From assembly GCA_040755725.1 (NCBI GenBank), contig JBFMAI010000040.1, positions 1-64,000 on the forward strand: 64,000 nt of DNA. The letters are read 5' to 3'. This DNA comes from JBFMAI01 sp040755725 (GTDB lineage: Bacteria > Planctomycetota > Phycisphaerae > UBA1845 > Fen-1342). Shown here piece by piece: positions 31,492-39,328 of the stretch; positions within the stretch are counted from its first letter, which is position 1; every line of letters begins with the position of its first letter. Made by a program: the position numbers and the translations under genes. The notes beneath the pieces were generated by a model. It was not told where the DNA came from. It was given only the letters and a program-made list of their open reading frames with translations, and did not search any database.

Positions 31492-31824
31492 ATGAACGTG
31501 CGCGCGATCACCGTCGCCCCGGACGAAGCCGTAGTCACGCTCGTGGACGGCCGCGAGCTGCGGATCACGCGCGCCTGGCTGGCGGACCGCTTTCGCGAGG
31601 CGCCGGGGCGGCTGGTGGCCGAGAAGCGCGACGCGACGCTGCAGGCGGTGCGCGACACGTATGCGGACGGCGACCTGCTGCCGCCCGAGCGGCTGTGGGT
31701 GGACTTCGGGGAGGACGGCACGATCCACGGTGTGGCGTTGTGCCGCGACGGGGCGTGCCCGTTCGACAGCGAGCGGTGGACGCACCTGGACGGCGGCGCG
31801 CTCGGACGCGTGCAGGAGGCCTGA
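31492..31824 (+). CDS. Hypothetical phage protein
   Basis: A 110-aa protein with GGAGGT before ATG 31492. It starts with a beta hairpin (ITVAPDEAVVTLVDGRELRI) and resembles small DUF2442-like proteins in that feature only. The C-terminal part contains CRDGACPFDSERW. Function unknown; it is transcribed with the tail genes. Confidence 0.55.
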   Translation: MNVRAITVAPDEAVVTLVDGRELRITRAWLADRFREAPGRLVAEKRDATLQAVRDTYADGDLLPPERLWVDFGEDGTIHGVALCRDGACPFDSERWTHLDGGALGRVQEA

Positions 31825-31827
31825 CGG

Positions 31828-32532
31828 ATGCCGGTGCAGTGTTTTGCGGGCTTCGAGGCGGGCGACATGAACGAGCTGCTGGTTGCCTCCGGCTCGGTCG
31901 CACTCAACAAGACGTACGCCCGCAGTGGCGAGTACGGCTGCCGCATCATCCCGCCCAGCGGACCCACGGCCGCCTTCATCAGTCTGGCCAACGGGCTGGA
32001 CGGCAACGGCGCCCCGAGCGCCAACGCCCGCACGAGCTACAGCGTCGGGTTCGCGTTCCGCATTCTCGCGCTGCCGGCCACGCCGGGCGCGTGGGAGTAC
32101 CTGCTGTACATCGCCAGCAGCTCGACGCACCGCGCTTCACTGCGGCTGGGTCAGGACGGACGCATCGGCCTGCACATCGGCTCCTCGGTGGCGCCCCAGA
32201 TCGCCGCATTCGGCCCGCTCACGCTCAGCCGCTGGTACTACGCCGAGGTGGTGGTGCTGGTGGATCGCTACGTGTGGCGGATGGATGGGCAGGTCGTGGC
32301 GCAGGGCCTCGGCTCGCCGGGCGGGTCGATGAACGCCGCCTATATCGGCAAGCGCTTCAGCCTGGGCGCACAGGGCTACGTCATGGACACGGACGACATC
32401 TACACGGCCGACGACGTGACGCTGCTGGGGCCCACGACCCGCGTCGTGCGACTCAGCGCGAACGCGAACGGCAACGCCTACTCGTGGATGCCGTATCCGC
32501 CGGACGAGCCGCCACCCGAGATCGTGCCGTGA
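31828..32532 (+). CDS. Concanavalin-like (LamG-type) virion protein
   Basis: The 234-aa beta-rich protein looks like a jelly-roll lectin fold: CFAGFEAGDMNELLVASGSV, RASLRLGQDGRIGLHIGSSV, LTLSRWYYAEVVVLVDRYVW and DDIYTADDV, the strand pattern and RWYYAEV motif of LamG-like sugar-binding domains. It could bind cell-surface glycans as a decoration or receptor-binding protein. It ends in a proline-rich tail. Confidence 0.65.
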   Translation: MPVQCFAGFEAGDMNELLVASGSVALNKTYARSGEYGCRIIPPSGPTAAFISLANGLDGNGAPSANARTSYSVGFAFRILALPATPGAWEYLLYIASSSTHRASLRLGQDGRIGLHIGSSVAPQIAAFGPLTLSRWYYAEVVVLVDRYVWRMDGQVVAQGLGSPGGSMNAAYIGKRFSLGAQGYVMDTDDIYTADDVTLLGPTTRVVRLSANANGNAYSWMPYPPDEPPPEIVP

Positions 32533-32542
32533 GGAGCGCGCA

Positions 32543-33211
32543 GTGGATTACTGGCAGTACGTCAGTCAGGTGCCACATGACGGGGACAGCACGTACCTGG
32601 AGGGTTCGTATGGCACGTTCAACGTCAACGTCACGAACGTCGCCCTCGGCCCCGGGGAGCGCATCGTCGCCGTCGCCGCGGCGCTGTGCTGGCGCAACTC
32701 GTACAGCGCGTTCGGGCAAGGCTTCCTACGGGTCGGCGCGGCCATGCAGTCGACGAATTCGTTCTACGTGCCGCCGACCTACGACACGAACTACGTGCTG
32801 GCCCGCACGGTGCCGGGCACAACCCGCGCGTGGCTCAAGGCTGACCTCGACGTCACCCTCGTCGGCGGCAACGTCAACGGCGGCTACGGGCTGCGCTGCA
32901 CGCAGGCCGGTGTGCACGTGCTACTGCACACGCCGCCGGTCGTGCCGCTCGAACCCAAGGAGCAAGCCATGAACTTCCAGGCCATGGAGCCGCTGACCGC
33001 CAACGGCAGCGACCAGCCGGTCGAAGTGCCGCGCGGCGCGACGCTGCTGGTGCATCCGCTGGCGGTGAACGTGGAGGTCCGCGACGTGGCCGGCGGGACC
33101 GCCAAGCTGACCATCCCGGCCGACTCGATGGTGATGCTCGGCCCTTCGTACGGCCAGACGGTGTACCTGAAGGCGACGGTCGGCACGGTGATCGAACTCG
33201 CGGTGACGTAG
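32543..33211 (+). CDS. Hypothetical virion protein
   Basis: A 222-aa beta-rich protein starting at GTG 32543. The N-terminal 140 residues (YLEGSYGTFNVNVTNVALGP, GFLRVGAAMQSTNSFYVPPT) suggest another surface-exposed beta domain. The C-terminal 80 residues begin at an internal ATG (32969) that has its own AAGGAG and could be made separately as MNFQAMEPLTANGSDQPVEV. No family is recognised. Confidence 0.6.
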   Translation: MDYWQYVSQVPHDGDSTYLEGSYGTFNVNVTNVALGPGERIVAVAAALCWRNSYSAFGQGFLRVGAAMQSTNSFYVPPTYDTNYVLARTVPGTTRAWLKADLDVTLVGGNVNGGYGLRCTQAGVHVLLHTPPVVPLEPKEQAMNFQAMEPLTANGSDQPVEVPRGATLLVHPLAVNVEVRDVAGGTAKLTIPADSMVMLGPSYGQTVYLKATVGTVIELAVT

Positions 33212-33242
33212 CCCGGGCGCGGCAGTCAAGGAGGACTCAGTC

Positions 33243-33659
33243 ATGCCCAACTTCGTGCTGGGAATGAATGCGAAGCTGTATCACGGCGCGGCGGGCGGCT
33301 CCGCGGCGACCGAACTCACCAACGTCCGCAACGTGACGCTGAACCTCGAAGCGGGTGAAGCCGACGTGACCACGCGGGCCAACCTCGGCTGGCGGGCCAC
33401 CGCGCCCACGCTGCGCGAGTGCTCGGTGGACTTCGAGATGGTCTGGGATCCGGAGGATGCCGGGTTCACGGCGATCAAGAACGCCTTCCTGACCAACGGG
33501 CTGATTGCCCTGAAGGTGCTCGATCAGGCCAACGGCCAGGGCCCCGACGGCGATTTCTCGATCACGTCGTTCACGCGGAGCGAGGAACTCGAGGAAGCAC
33601 TGACCGTCAGCGTGACGGCCAAGCTGGCGGTGTTCCGCAGCTGGGTGGAAGGGACCTGA
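33243..33659 (+). CDS. Major tail tube protein
   Basis: A 138-aa protein with the tube-protein pattern: AKLYHGAAGGSAATELTNVR, NVTLNLEAGEADVTTRANLG and FSITSFTRSEELEEALTVSV, the beta-sandwich with a long hairpin that stacks into hexameric rings. It lies directly upstream of the tail-assembly chaperones, its standard position in siphoviruses. GGAGG occurs before its ATG. Confidence 0.82.
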   Translation: MPNFVLGMNAKLYHGAAGGSAATELTNVRNVTLNLEAGEADVTTRANLGWRATAPTLRECSVDFEMVWDPEDAGFTAIKNAFLTNGLIALKVLDQANGQGPDGDFSITSFTRSEELEEALTVSVTAKLAVFRSWVEGT

Positions 33660-33661
33660 GC

Positions 33662-34147
33662 ATGAAGACCTTCAACGACAACGCGGGCCGCACGTGGACG
33701 CTCGCGATCAACGTGGACGCGATCAAGCGCGTGCGCGGCCTGCTCGACGTCGACCTGCTCGGCATCCTCGACGGCCAGCTCATCGAGCGGCTGTACCGCG
33801 ACCCCGTGCTGCTGTGCGACGTGGTGTACGCCGTCTGCAAGCCGGAGGCGGACACCCGCGAGGTCAGCGATGAGGAGTTCGGCCGCGCGATGGCCGGCGA
33901 CGCGATCGAGCACGCAACGAAGGCGCTGTTGGAGGAGCTCGTAAATTTCTGCCCGAGCCCGAGGGATCGGGCGAACCTGCAGCGCATCCTCGCGACGACG
34001 TGGAACGTGATGGACAGGGCAAGGGACGTGATCGAGGCCAAGCTGGCGACGGTGGACACCGAAGCCCTCGTCGCCCAGGCGCTCGCGACGTCTGGCAGCT
34101 CGTCTGGCGCTGCGCCGGCATCGTCGGCGTCGAGCCCGGACGGCTGA
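33662..34147 (+). CDS. Tail assembly chaperone (gpG-like)
   Basis: A 161-aa protein starting 2 bases after the tube stop: NDNAGRTWTLAINVDAIKRV, then DVVYAVCKPEADTREVSDEE and GRAMAGDAIEHATKALLEEL. Size, helical content and location between the tube and tape-measure genes identify the G-type chaperone that coats the tape measure during assembly. It overlaps a second open frame by about 150 bases, the usual setting of a -1 frameshift. Confidence 0.78.
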   Translation: MKTFNDNAGRTWTLAINVDAIKRVRGLLDVDLLGILDGQLIERLYRDPVLLCDVVYAVCKPEADTREVSDEEFGRAMAGDAIEHATKALLEELVNFCPSPRDRANLQRILATTWNVMDRARDVIEAKLATVDTEALVAQALATSGSSSGAAPASSASSPDG

Positions 34148-34413
34148 CGCTGCGCGAACTGCTCGCGATGGCCGAGGCGCGGGCCAAGGACGAATGGGCG
34201 CGCTCCAGCGCCCTGATGGCCCTGCTCGCGAACTGCCATCGTGACCCGAAGAAGACTCGGGCGCTGCGGCCGAGCGATTTCGACCCGTTCGCGAAGCGGC
34301 CGGCGCCCATCCCGATCGACATGGACAGTCTGAAAGCGGTGTTCGTCGAGGGGCGGTTCCCTCGCACCGCAGCTCCAGGGACGGAGGACAACTCATGTGG
34401 CTGTGCAACCTGA
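34000..34413 (+). CDS. Tail assembly chaperone frameshift extension (T part) or overlapping gene
   Basis: The frame is -1 relative to the upstream chaperone and encodes DVWQLVWRCAGIVGVEPGRL, TLRELLAMAEARAKDEWARS and ALMALLANCHRDPKKTRALR, the typical T-domain found fused by ribosomal frameshifting in phage tail chaperones. No obvious slippery heptamer was found in the overlap (34000-34147), so a separate start at GTG 34000 remains possible. The real coding part probably starts near 34081. Confidence 0.7.
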   Translation: MERDGQGKGRDRGQAGDGGHRSPRRPGARDVWQLVWRCAGIVGVEPGRLTLRELLAMAEARAKDEWARSSALMALLANCHRDPKKTRALRPSDFDPFAKRPAPIPIDMDSLKAVFVEGRFPRTAAPGTEDNSCGCAT

Positions 34414-34823
34414 AGACATTTGTCGGTGTTCTGCTCGCGATCCTCGCACTGTTCGGCTTGACCGGCTGCGCGACGCTCAACCCCCAGCCGCCGGTGGAGC
34501 ACTTCGCCAACAAGCTGGCGGACGAGGCCATCATCCCGGCGGTGCGCGAGGGCCTCGCGCAGGGTGTGGAGCAACTGGTCATCCAGGCCGGGGCGCAGGG
34601 CATCAACCCCACGTACGTCGTGAAGTTCTCGGGCAAGTGGGTCACCGGCGTGGAGGGCGCCGCGTCCGTCGGCGTCGAAGGCATCGCCGGCCAGCTCCAG
34701 GTGACCAGCGCGAGCAGCGAGGAGACGGAGACGAGCCCGCACCAGCAGGAGCAGGCGCCGCCGGCCGCGGAATCGCAGCCCGCGGCGACCGAGCCCGAAA
34801 CGACCCTACCGGGTGCGTCGTGA
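34395..34823 (+). CDS. Phage lipoprotein
   Basis: A 142-aa protein with a lipoprotein signal: hydrophobic segment FVGVLLAILALFG and lipobox LTGC, lipidated Cys25. GGAGG precedes the ATG. The mature part (EHFANKLADEAIIPAVREGL, then VTGVEGAASVGVEGIAGQLQ) has no recognised domain, and the C-terminus is Glu/Pro-rich. It overlaps the following lipoprotein gene by 4 bases, so the pair is coupled. Possible roles are lysis (outer spanin) or superinfection exclusion. Confidence 0.65.
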   Translation: MWLCNLKTFVGVLLAILALFGLTGCATLNPQPPVEHFANKLADEAIIPAVREGLAQGVEQLVIQAGAQGINPTYVVKFSGKWVTGVEGAASVGVEGIAGQLQVTSASSEETETSPHQQEQAPPAAESQPAATEPETTLPGAS

Positions 34824-35242
34824 GCAAGGCAATGCGACGGTTCCTGGCGTGCAGCCTGGCGGCGGTGTGTGCGCCCGCCGCCGGCTGCGCGACCAGCCAG
34901 GCGAAGCCGGAACTGACGGTGACGCCGATGGCGACGTCGCAGTCGGCCAGCGAGTCCGCCGCGCTGGACGTGCAGCAGCTCAGCGGCCAGATCGTCGCCG
35001 GCGTGCAGGCCGAGCTCAGCAGTCGGATCGAAACCGCCGTGGAGACGACGCTGCGGTCGGAAGTGCAGGCGACCGGCGTGGGCGGCAACGCCACGGGCTA
35101 CAACAGCGAGTTCGGTGTCGGCGCGACGCTCGTCGTCACGTTGACGCTGCTGCTCGCGCTCGTGCTCAGCCACCGCCGCGAAGTGCTGCGGATCAAGCAG
35201 AACGGCCGCCACGCGCTCCCATGCGGGAAGCACACGTCATGA
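34820..35242 (+). CDS. Lipoprotein with C-terminal transmembrane segment, candidate unimolecular spanin
   Basis: A 140-aa protein: signal peptide with lipobox AAGC (Cys23), a periplasmic stretch with a helical middle (VQQLSGQIVAGVQAELSSRI), a C-terminal transmembrane segment FGVGATLVVTLTLLLALVLS (about residues 99-117) and a basic cytoplasmic tail HRREVLRIKQNGR. Lipid anchor plus C-terminal membrane anchor is the topology of u-spanins such as T1 gp11, which fuse inner and outer membranes at the end of lysis. The gene starts with GTG 34820 and lies within the tail cluster. Confidence 0.6.
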   Translation: MSKAMRRFLACSLAAVCAPAAGCATSQAKPELTVTPMATSQSASESAALDVQQLSGQIVAGVQAELSSRIETAVETTLRSEVQATGVGGNATGYNSEFGVGATLVVTLTLLLALVLSHRREVLRIKQNGRHALPCGKHTS

Positions 35243-35679
35243 TCACGATGCAGATGAAGGCGCTGTTCTTCGATCGACCCGCGGTGCAGCGCGCGGTCAA
35301 CAAGGCCAAGCGCGCCGCGCTGTCGAAGGCCGGCGCCTTCATCCGCACCACCGCCCGCCACAGCCTGCGCCGTAAGAAGGGCTCCGCCCCGCCGGGCCAG
35401 CCGCCGCACTCGCACGTGGGCCTGCTCAAGCGGTTCCTGTTCTTCGCCTACGAGCCCGCGAGCGAATCCGTCGTCATCGGGCCGGCCAAGCTCAACAAGC
35501 CGACCGAGGCGCCGCGCGTGCTCGAGCATGGCGGCAAGACACTCGTCGAGCGCCGCCGGCGCGGCAAGGTCGTGCGCCGCCGCGTGACGATCGAGGCCCG
35601 CCCGTTCATGGGTCCGGCGCTGGAGAAGGAACGCCCGAAGCTGCCGAAGCGCTGGGCGGGCAGCGTGCGCGGAGGGTAG
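35239..35679 (+). CDS. HK97 gp10-like tail-completion protein
   Basis: The 146-aa basic protein (ALSKAGAFIRTTARHSLRRK, GSAPPGQPPHSHVGLLKRFL, VIEARPFMGPALEKERPKLP in approximate order) matches the HK97 gp10-like or minor tail group, with its N-terminal helix, the GxPP loop and the terminal RPFMGPAL motif. ATG 35239 overlaps the upstream stop (ATGA). It precedes the tape measure, whereas it is more often found before the tube gene. Confidence 0.75.
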   Translation: MITMQMKALFFDRPAVQRAVNKAKRAALSKAGAFIRTTARHSLRRKKGSAPPGQPPHSHVGLLKRFLFFAYEPASESVVIGPAKLNKPTEAPRVLEHGGKTLVERRRRGKVVRRRVTIEARPFMGPALEKERPKLPKRWAGSVRGG

Positions 35680-35682
35680 CCG

Positions 35683-37671
35683 ATGGCCAGCAGCAAGGGC
35701 ATCCGCGCGGGCAAGGCGTTCGTCGAGCTCGGCGTGGACGATCGTGTCGCCAAGGGCCTGCGCGCCACTGAGAAGCGGCTGAAGGCCTTCGGTGCCGGCG
35801 TGCGCAGCCTCGGCACGCAGCTCGCGGCGCTGGGCGGCGCCGTCATCACGCCGCTGCTGGGCGCGGCGAAGGTCTTCGCCAGCGCGGGCGACACGCTCGA
35901 CAAGATGGCCGGCCGCACCGGCGTGAGTGTCGAGGCCCTCTCGGAGCTCGGCTTCGCGGCCGAGCAATCGGGCGCGGACCTGGAGACGCTCGAAGCCGGC
36001 CTGCGCAAGATGCAGCGCAGCATCAACGACGCCTCCGAAGGCATGCAGACGGCTGTGGACGCCCTCGCTGCCCTGGGCCTGAGCGTGCAGTCACTCCAGA
36101 ACCTCTCCCCCGAGCAGCAGTTCAAGCTGATCGCCGACCGGCTGTCCAAGATCGAGGACCCGACGACCCGCGCTGCGCTGGCGATGGAACTGCTCGGCAA
36201 GTCGGGCACGCGCCTGCTGCCCATGCTCAAGGACGGCGCCGCCGGCATCGAGGCCCTGCGGCAGCAGGCCCGCGACCTCGGGCTGACGATCTCTACGCAG
36301 TCGGCCAAGGACGCCGCGCTGCTGACCGACACGCTCAACATCCTGTGGCGGACGCTGAAGCAGGCCGCGTTCACGATCGGCGCCGCGGTGGCCCCGACAT
36401 TGATCGACCTGGCGAATCGCGCCACGCGTGTCGTGGTTGTCGTCACCAACTGGCTCACACAGAACAAGGCCTTGATCGTCACCGTGCTGAAGGTCGCGGC
36501 CGCCGTCACGGCCGTGGGCGTCGCGCTGATCGCCGCCGGCACGTTGATTTCCGGCATCGGGGCGGTCTTCGGCTGGCTGGCGGCGGTCGTGACCGGCATC
36601 GGAGCGGCGTTCGGCGCCATTGCCACAGCCCTGGCCGCCATGCTGTCGCCGATCGGGCTGGTGATCACCGCCGCCTTGGCGCTCGGCACCGCGCTGCTGG
36701 TCGTGTCCGGGGCCGGGGCGGACGCGCTCACGTGGCTCGGCGAGCAGTTCGGCCGGTTGCGCGACACTGTATATAAGGTAATGGGTGGCATCGCCGACGC
36801 CCTGGCCGCCGGCGACATCACGCTGGCGGCCCAGATCCTCTGGCTCTCCCTCAAACTCGCCTGGCAACAGGGTGTCGCCGCGCTGAACAAGGCGTGGCTG
36901 GAGGCGAAGCGCTTCTTCCTCAGTACGGCGTACGGCATGTGGTACGGCGCGCTGGCGGCGGCCGAGATCGTCTTCCACGCGCTGGAAGTCGCCTGGATCG
37001 AGACGACGGCCTTCCTGTCGAAGACCTGGACCAGCTTCACGTCGGGCTTCCAGCAGGCCTGGAACAGCGCCATCAACTGGACGACCAAGCGCCTGCTCGA
37101 GTTGTGGGGCCTGTTCGACGAGACGCTCGACGTCGAGGCCGCCAAGCAGATGGCGGACGACGATCTCTCGTCAATGAACGCCGAGATTGATCGCCAGCGT
37201 GACGCGGCGCTGCAGGCGCGCGAAGCGCAGCGCCAGGCGGAACGCGACCGCGCCAAGGGCATCCACGAGGGCACGCTCGAGCAGATCGGCCGCCAGGACC
37301 AGGACGCCCAGCGGCAGCTCGATCAGGAGACCGACGCCCGCGTCCGCGAGACGCAAAGGCAGCTCGAGGACGCCCGCAAGGCCCTCGACGACGCCGTGGC
37401 CGAAGCCCGCCGCAAGCGCGAGGCGGCGGACAAGGAGGGTGGCGGCCCGCGGCGCACGCCGGGTGATCCCCTGGCCGGGCTCGACGACCTGTTGAGCGGC
37501 GTCGGCAACCTGCTGGCCCAGAAGATCAGCGTTACCGGCACGTTCAATCCGCTCGCTGCGGCGGGTCTTGGTGGCGGCGATGCCGTCGAGCGTACCGCCC
37601 GGGCGACCGAAGAGACCGCCCGTCACACCAAGCGTCTGGCCGAATCGGCCGGACGCCTGACATTCGCGTAG
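35683..37671 (+). CDS. Tail tape measure protein
   Basis: Sets tail length and helps DNA cross the envelope. The 662-aa protein begins with a helical head (VELGVDDRVAKGLRATEKRL) containing the TP901-type stretch SAGDTLDKMAGRTGVSVEAL and SELGFAAEQSGADLETLEAG. A long hydrophobic region (about residues 250-350, LIVTVLKVAAAVTAVGVALI onward) could insert into the membrane, and a coiled coil follows (REAQRQAERDRAKGIHEGTL). At the usual 1.5 angstroms per residue the tail would be about 100 nm. Confidence 0.92.
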   Translation: MASSKGIRAGKAFVELGVDDRVAKGLRATEKRLKAFGAGVRSLGTQLAALGGAVITPLLGAAKVFASAGDTLDKMAGRTGVSVEALSELGFAAEQSGADLETLEAGLRKMQRSINDASEGMQTAVDALAALGLSVQSLQNLSPEQQFKLIADRLSKIEDPTTRAALAMELLGKSGTRLLPMLKDGAAGIEALRQQARDLGLTISTQSAKDAALLTDTLNILWRTLKQAAFTIGAAVAPTLIDLANRATRVVVVVTNWLTQNKALIVTVLKVAAAVTAVGVALIAAGTLISGIGAVFGWLAAVVTGIGAAFGAIATALAAMLSPIGLVITAALALGTALLVVSGAGADALTWLGEQFGRLRDTVYKVMGGIADALAAGDITLAAQILWLSLKLAWQQGVAALNKAWLEAKRFFLSTAYGMWYGALAAAEIVFHALEVAWIETTAFLSKTWTSFTSGFQQAWNSAINWTTKRLLELWGLFDETLDVEAAKQMADDDLSSMNAEIDRQRDAALQAREAQRQAERDRAKGIHEGTLEQIGRQDQDAQRQLDQETDARVRETQRQLEDARKALDDAVAEARRKREAADKEGGGPRRTPGDPLAGLDDLLSGVGNLLAQKISVTGTFNPLAAAGLGGGDAVERTARATEETARHTKRLAESAGRLTFA

Positions 37672-37681
37672 GAGACCGACG

Positions 37682-38485
37682 TTGGCCGTCGAGGTCGTGG
37701 AGAAGTTCGAGAGCCGGATGATCACCACGGGCACCAACCCGTCGGTGGAGTTGCGCTACGTCATCCGCGGCACGAACGACGACGTCGAGGCCCGCAACGC
37801 GCTGGTCGCGTTCAGCCCAACCACGTACGACCCGTGGGGCAGCGGCTGGTTCTACCTGCCACGCGAGTCGATCAGCGTGCAGCCGGTTGGCGACCTGCTG
37901 TGGGAGGGCGTCGTCCGCTACGGGCCGTTCACGCCGACGAACGAATCGACCTTCGCCTTCGACACTGGCGGCGGCACGCAGCACATCACGCAGAGCAAGC
38001 AGACCGTCGCCAAGTACCCGGCGGGCACGGCGCCGGACTTCAAGGGCGCGATCGGCGTCACGAACGACAGCGTCGAGGGCGTCGATATCACCGTGCCGGT
38101 GTACCAGTTCTCGGAGACGCACTACCTGCCCAACACGACGGTGACGCCGGCGTATCGGCTGACGCTGTTCCAGCTCACGGGCCGGGTGAACTCGGCGCCG
38201 TTCAAGGGTTTTGCCGCCGGCGAGGTGCTGTTCCTGGGCGCGTCAGGCGCGCGGCGCGGCTTCGGCGACTGGGAGATCACGTTCCGCTTCGCGGGCAGCC
38301 CGAACGTCAGCAACCTGACGATCGGCGACATCACCGGCATCGACAAGAAGGGTTGGGAGTACCTGTGGGTGCGCTACGCCGACAGCGAGGACGCGACGGC
38401 CAAGGCGCTCGTGAAGAAGCCGCTCGCGGTCTACATCGAGCGCGTCTACGACAACGGCGACATGAGCCTGCTGGGGATCGGGTAA
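37682..38485 (+). CDS. Tail tip/distal tail-region protein
   Basis: A 267-aa beta-rich protein directly after the tape measure, the normal slot of the distal tail protein. MAVEVVEKFESRMITTGTNP opens it; later GAIGVTNDSVEGVDITVPVY and GFGDWEITFRFAGSPNVSNL look like tail-tube-fold strands. It starts at TTG 37682 with AGGAG before it. No direct family call is possible; similar proteins are common in planctomycete and other environmental prophages. Confidence 0.6.
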   Translation: MAVEVVEKFESRMITTGTNPSVELRYVIRGTNDDVEARNALVAFSPTTYDPWGSGWFYLPRESISVQPVGDLLWEGVVRYGPFTPTNESTFAFDTGGGTQHITQSKQTVAKYPAGTAPDFKGAIGVTNDSVEGVDITVPVYQFSETHYLPNTTVTPAYRLTLFQLTGRVNSAPFKGFAAGEVLFLGASGARRGFGDWEITFRFAGSPNVSNLTIGDITGIDKKGWEYLWVRYADSEDATAKALVKKPLAVYIERVYDNGDMSLLGIG

Positions 38486-38488
38486 GCG

Positions 38489-39328
38489 ATGGCCACGACG
38501 CTCAACAAGGTGCGGTCGGGTGATCCGCTGGTCATCCCGGCGGCGACGTACAATGCCTTCGTCGATGTGGCCCGCGACCACCAGGAACGCCAGCGCAGCG
38601 CGACGAAGGACGGATCGCCCGACTGGCGGCAGACCGGCATCGTGCTGGTCCGCAATGACAGCGGTGCCGATCGGGCGCGCTTCGACGTGCTCGGCGTATC
38701 GGGGCCGGTGATCACGCCGACCGACAATGCCGATGCGTTCAAGGAGCGCGTCGCGGTCAAAGGCGTGACGCCGACGACGGCGCACGCCGGGCGGTTCGTC
38801 GTGCTGCTGGAGCCGGTGAAGGCGGGCCTGTTCGGCCGCGGCTGCGTGGACGGCGTCTGCGTCGCCCGCGTGAAGATGAACGACGAAGGTCACGTCTTCG
38901 CCGAGGCCAAGGACGGCCAGGCCGACAAGCTCGAGAGTGGCGCGGCGGGCTCGGCGTGTCTGCTGTGGGTGCAACCACCCAGCGACCGTGACCCGGACCC
39001 GACCGTCGCGTGGGTGGTGGCGAAGATCGGTCTGCCGACCAGTGCGGCCTCGATGGCGGCGTCGTTCGCGATGATCACGTCGAAGGCCGGCAGCGCGCCG
39101 CCGTACCGCTACGCGGCGACACAGGCCACGATGGACGAGGACGGGACCTGGACGCAGGTCGGTGGCGGCGCGGCGTACAACAACGTCTTCAACCTGGAGG
39201 AGCAAGGCGCTGGCGGGCAGTGGGTCAACCCGCTCGTCGTGGGCGACGTCGTGCTGATCTTCGCCGCGCCCGATCCGGGCGTCGACGCCTTCGTCTGCAC
39301 GCGCTCGCACTACCGGGGGACGTACTGA
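38489..39328 (+). CDS. Hypothetical tail-tip protein
   Basis: A 279-aa protein starting 3 bases after its neighbour. It begins MATTLNKVRSGDPLVIPAAT and has a stretch of beta strands (GIVLVRNDSGADRARFDVLG, GRFVVLLEPVKAGLFGRGCV) resembling proteins with a small carbohydrate- or assembly-associated domain, but no family is recognised. It overlaps the following gene by one codon (TGATG). Confidence 0.6.
   Translation: MATTLNKVRSGDPLVIPAATYNAFVDVARDHQERQRSATKDGSPDWRQTGIVLVRNDSGADRARFDVLGVSGPVITPTDNADAFKERVAVKGVTPTTAHAGRFVVLLEPVKAGLFGRGCVDGVCVARVKMNDEGHVFAEAKDGQADKLESGAAGSACLLWVQPPSDRDPDPTVAWVVAKIGLPTSAASMAASFAMITSKAGSAPPYRYAATQATMDEDGTWTQVGGGAAYNNVFNLEEQGAGGQWVNPLVVGDVVLIFAAPDPGVDAFVCTRSHYRGTY

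Noticed and set aside
35448..37274. A 608-codon leftward frame antisense to the tape measure
   Set aside because: Serine/alanine/arginine-rich shadow; the tape-measure frame is clearly coding.
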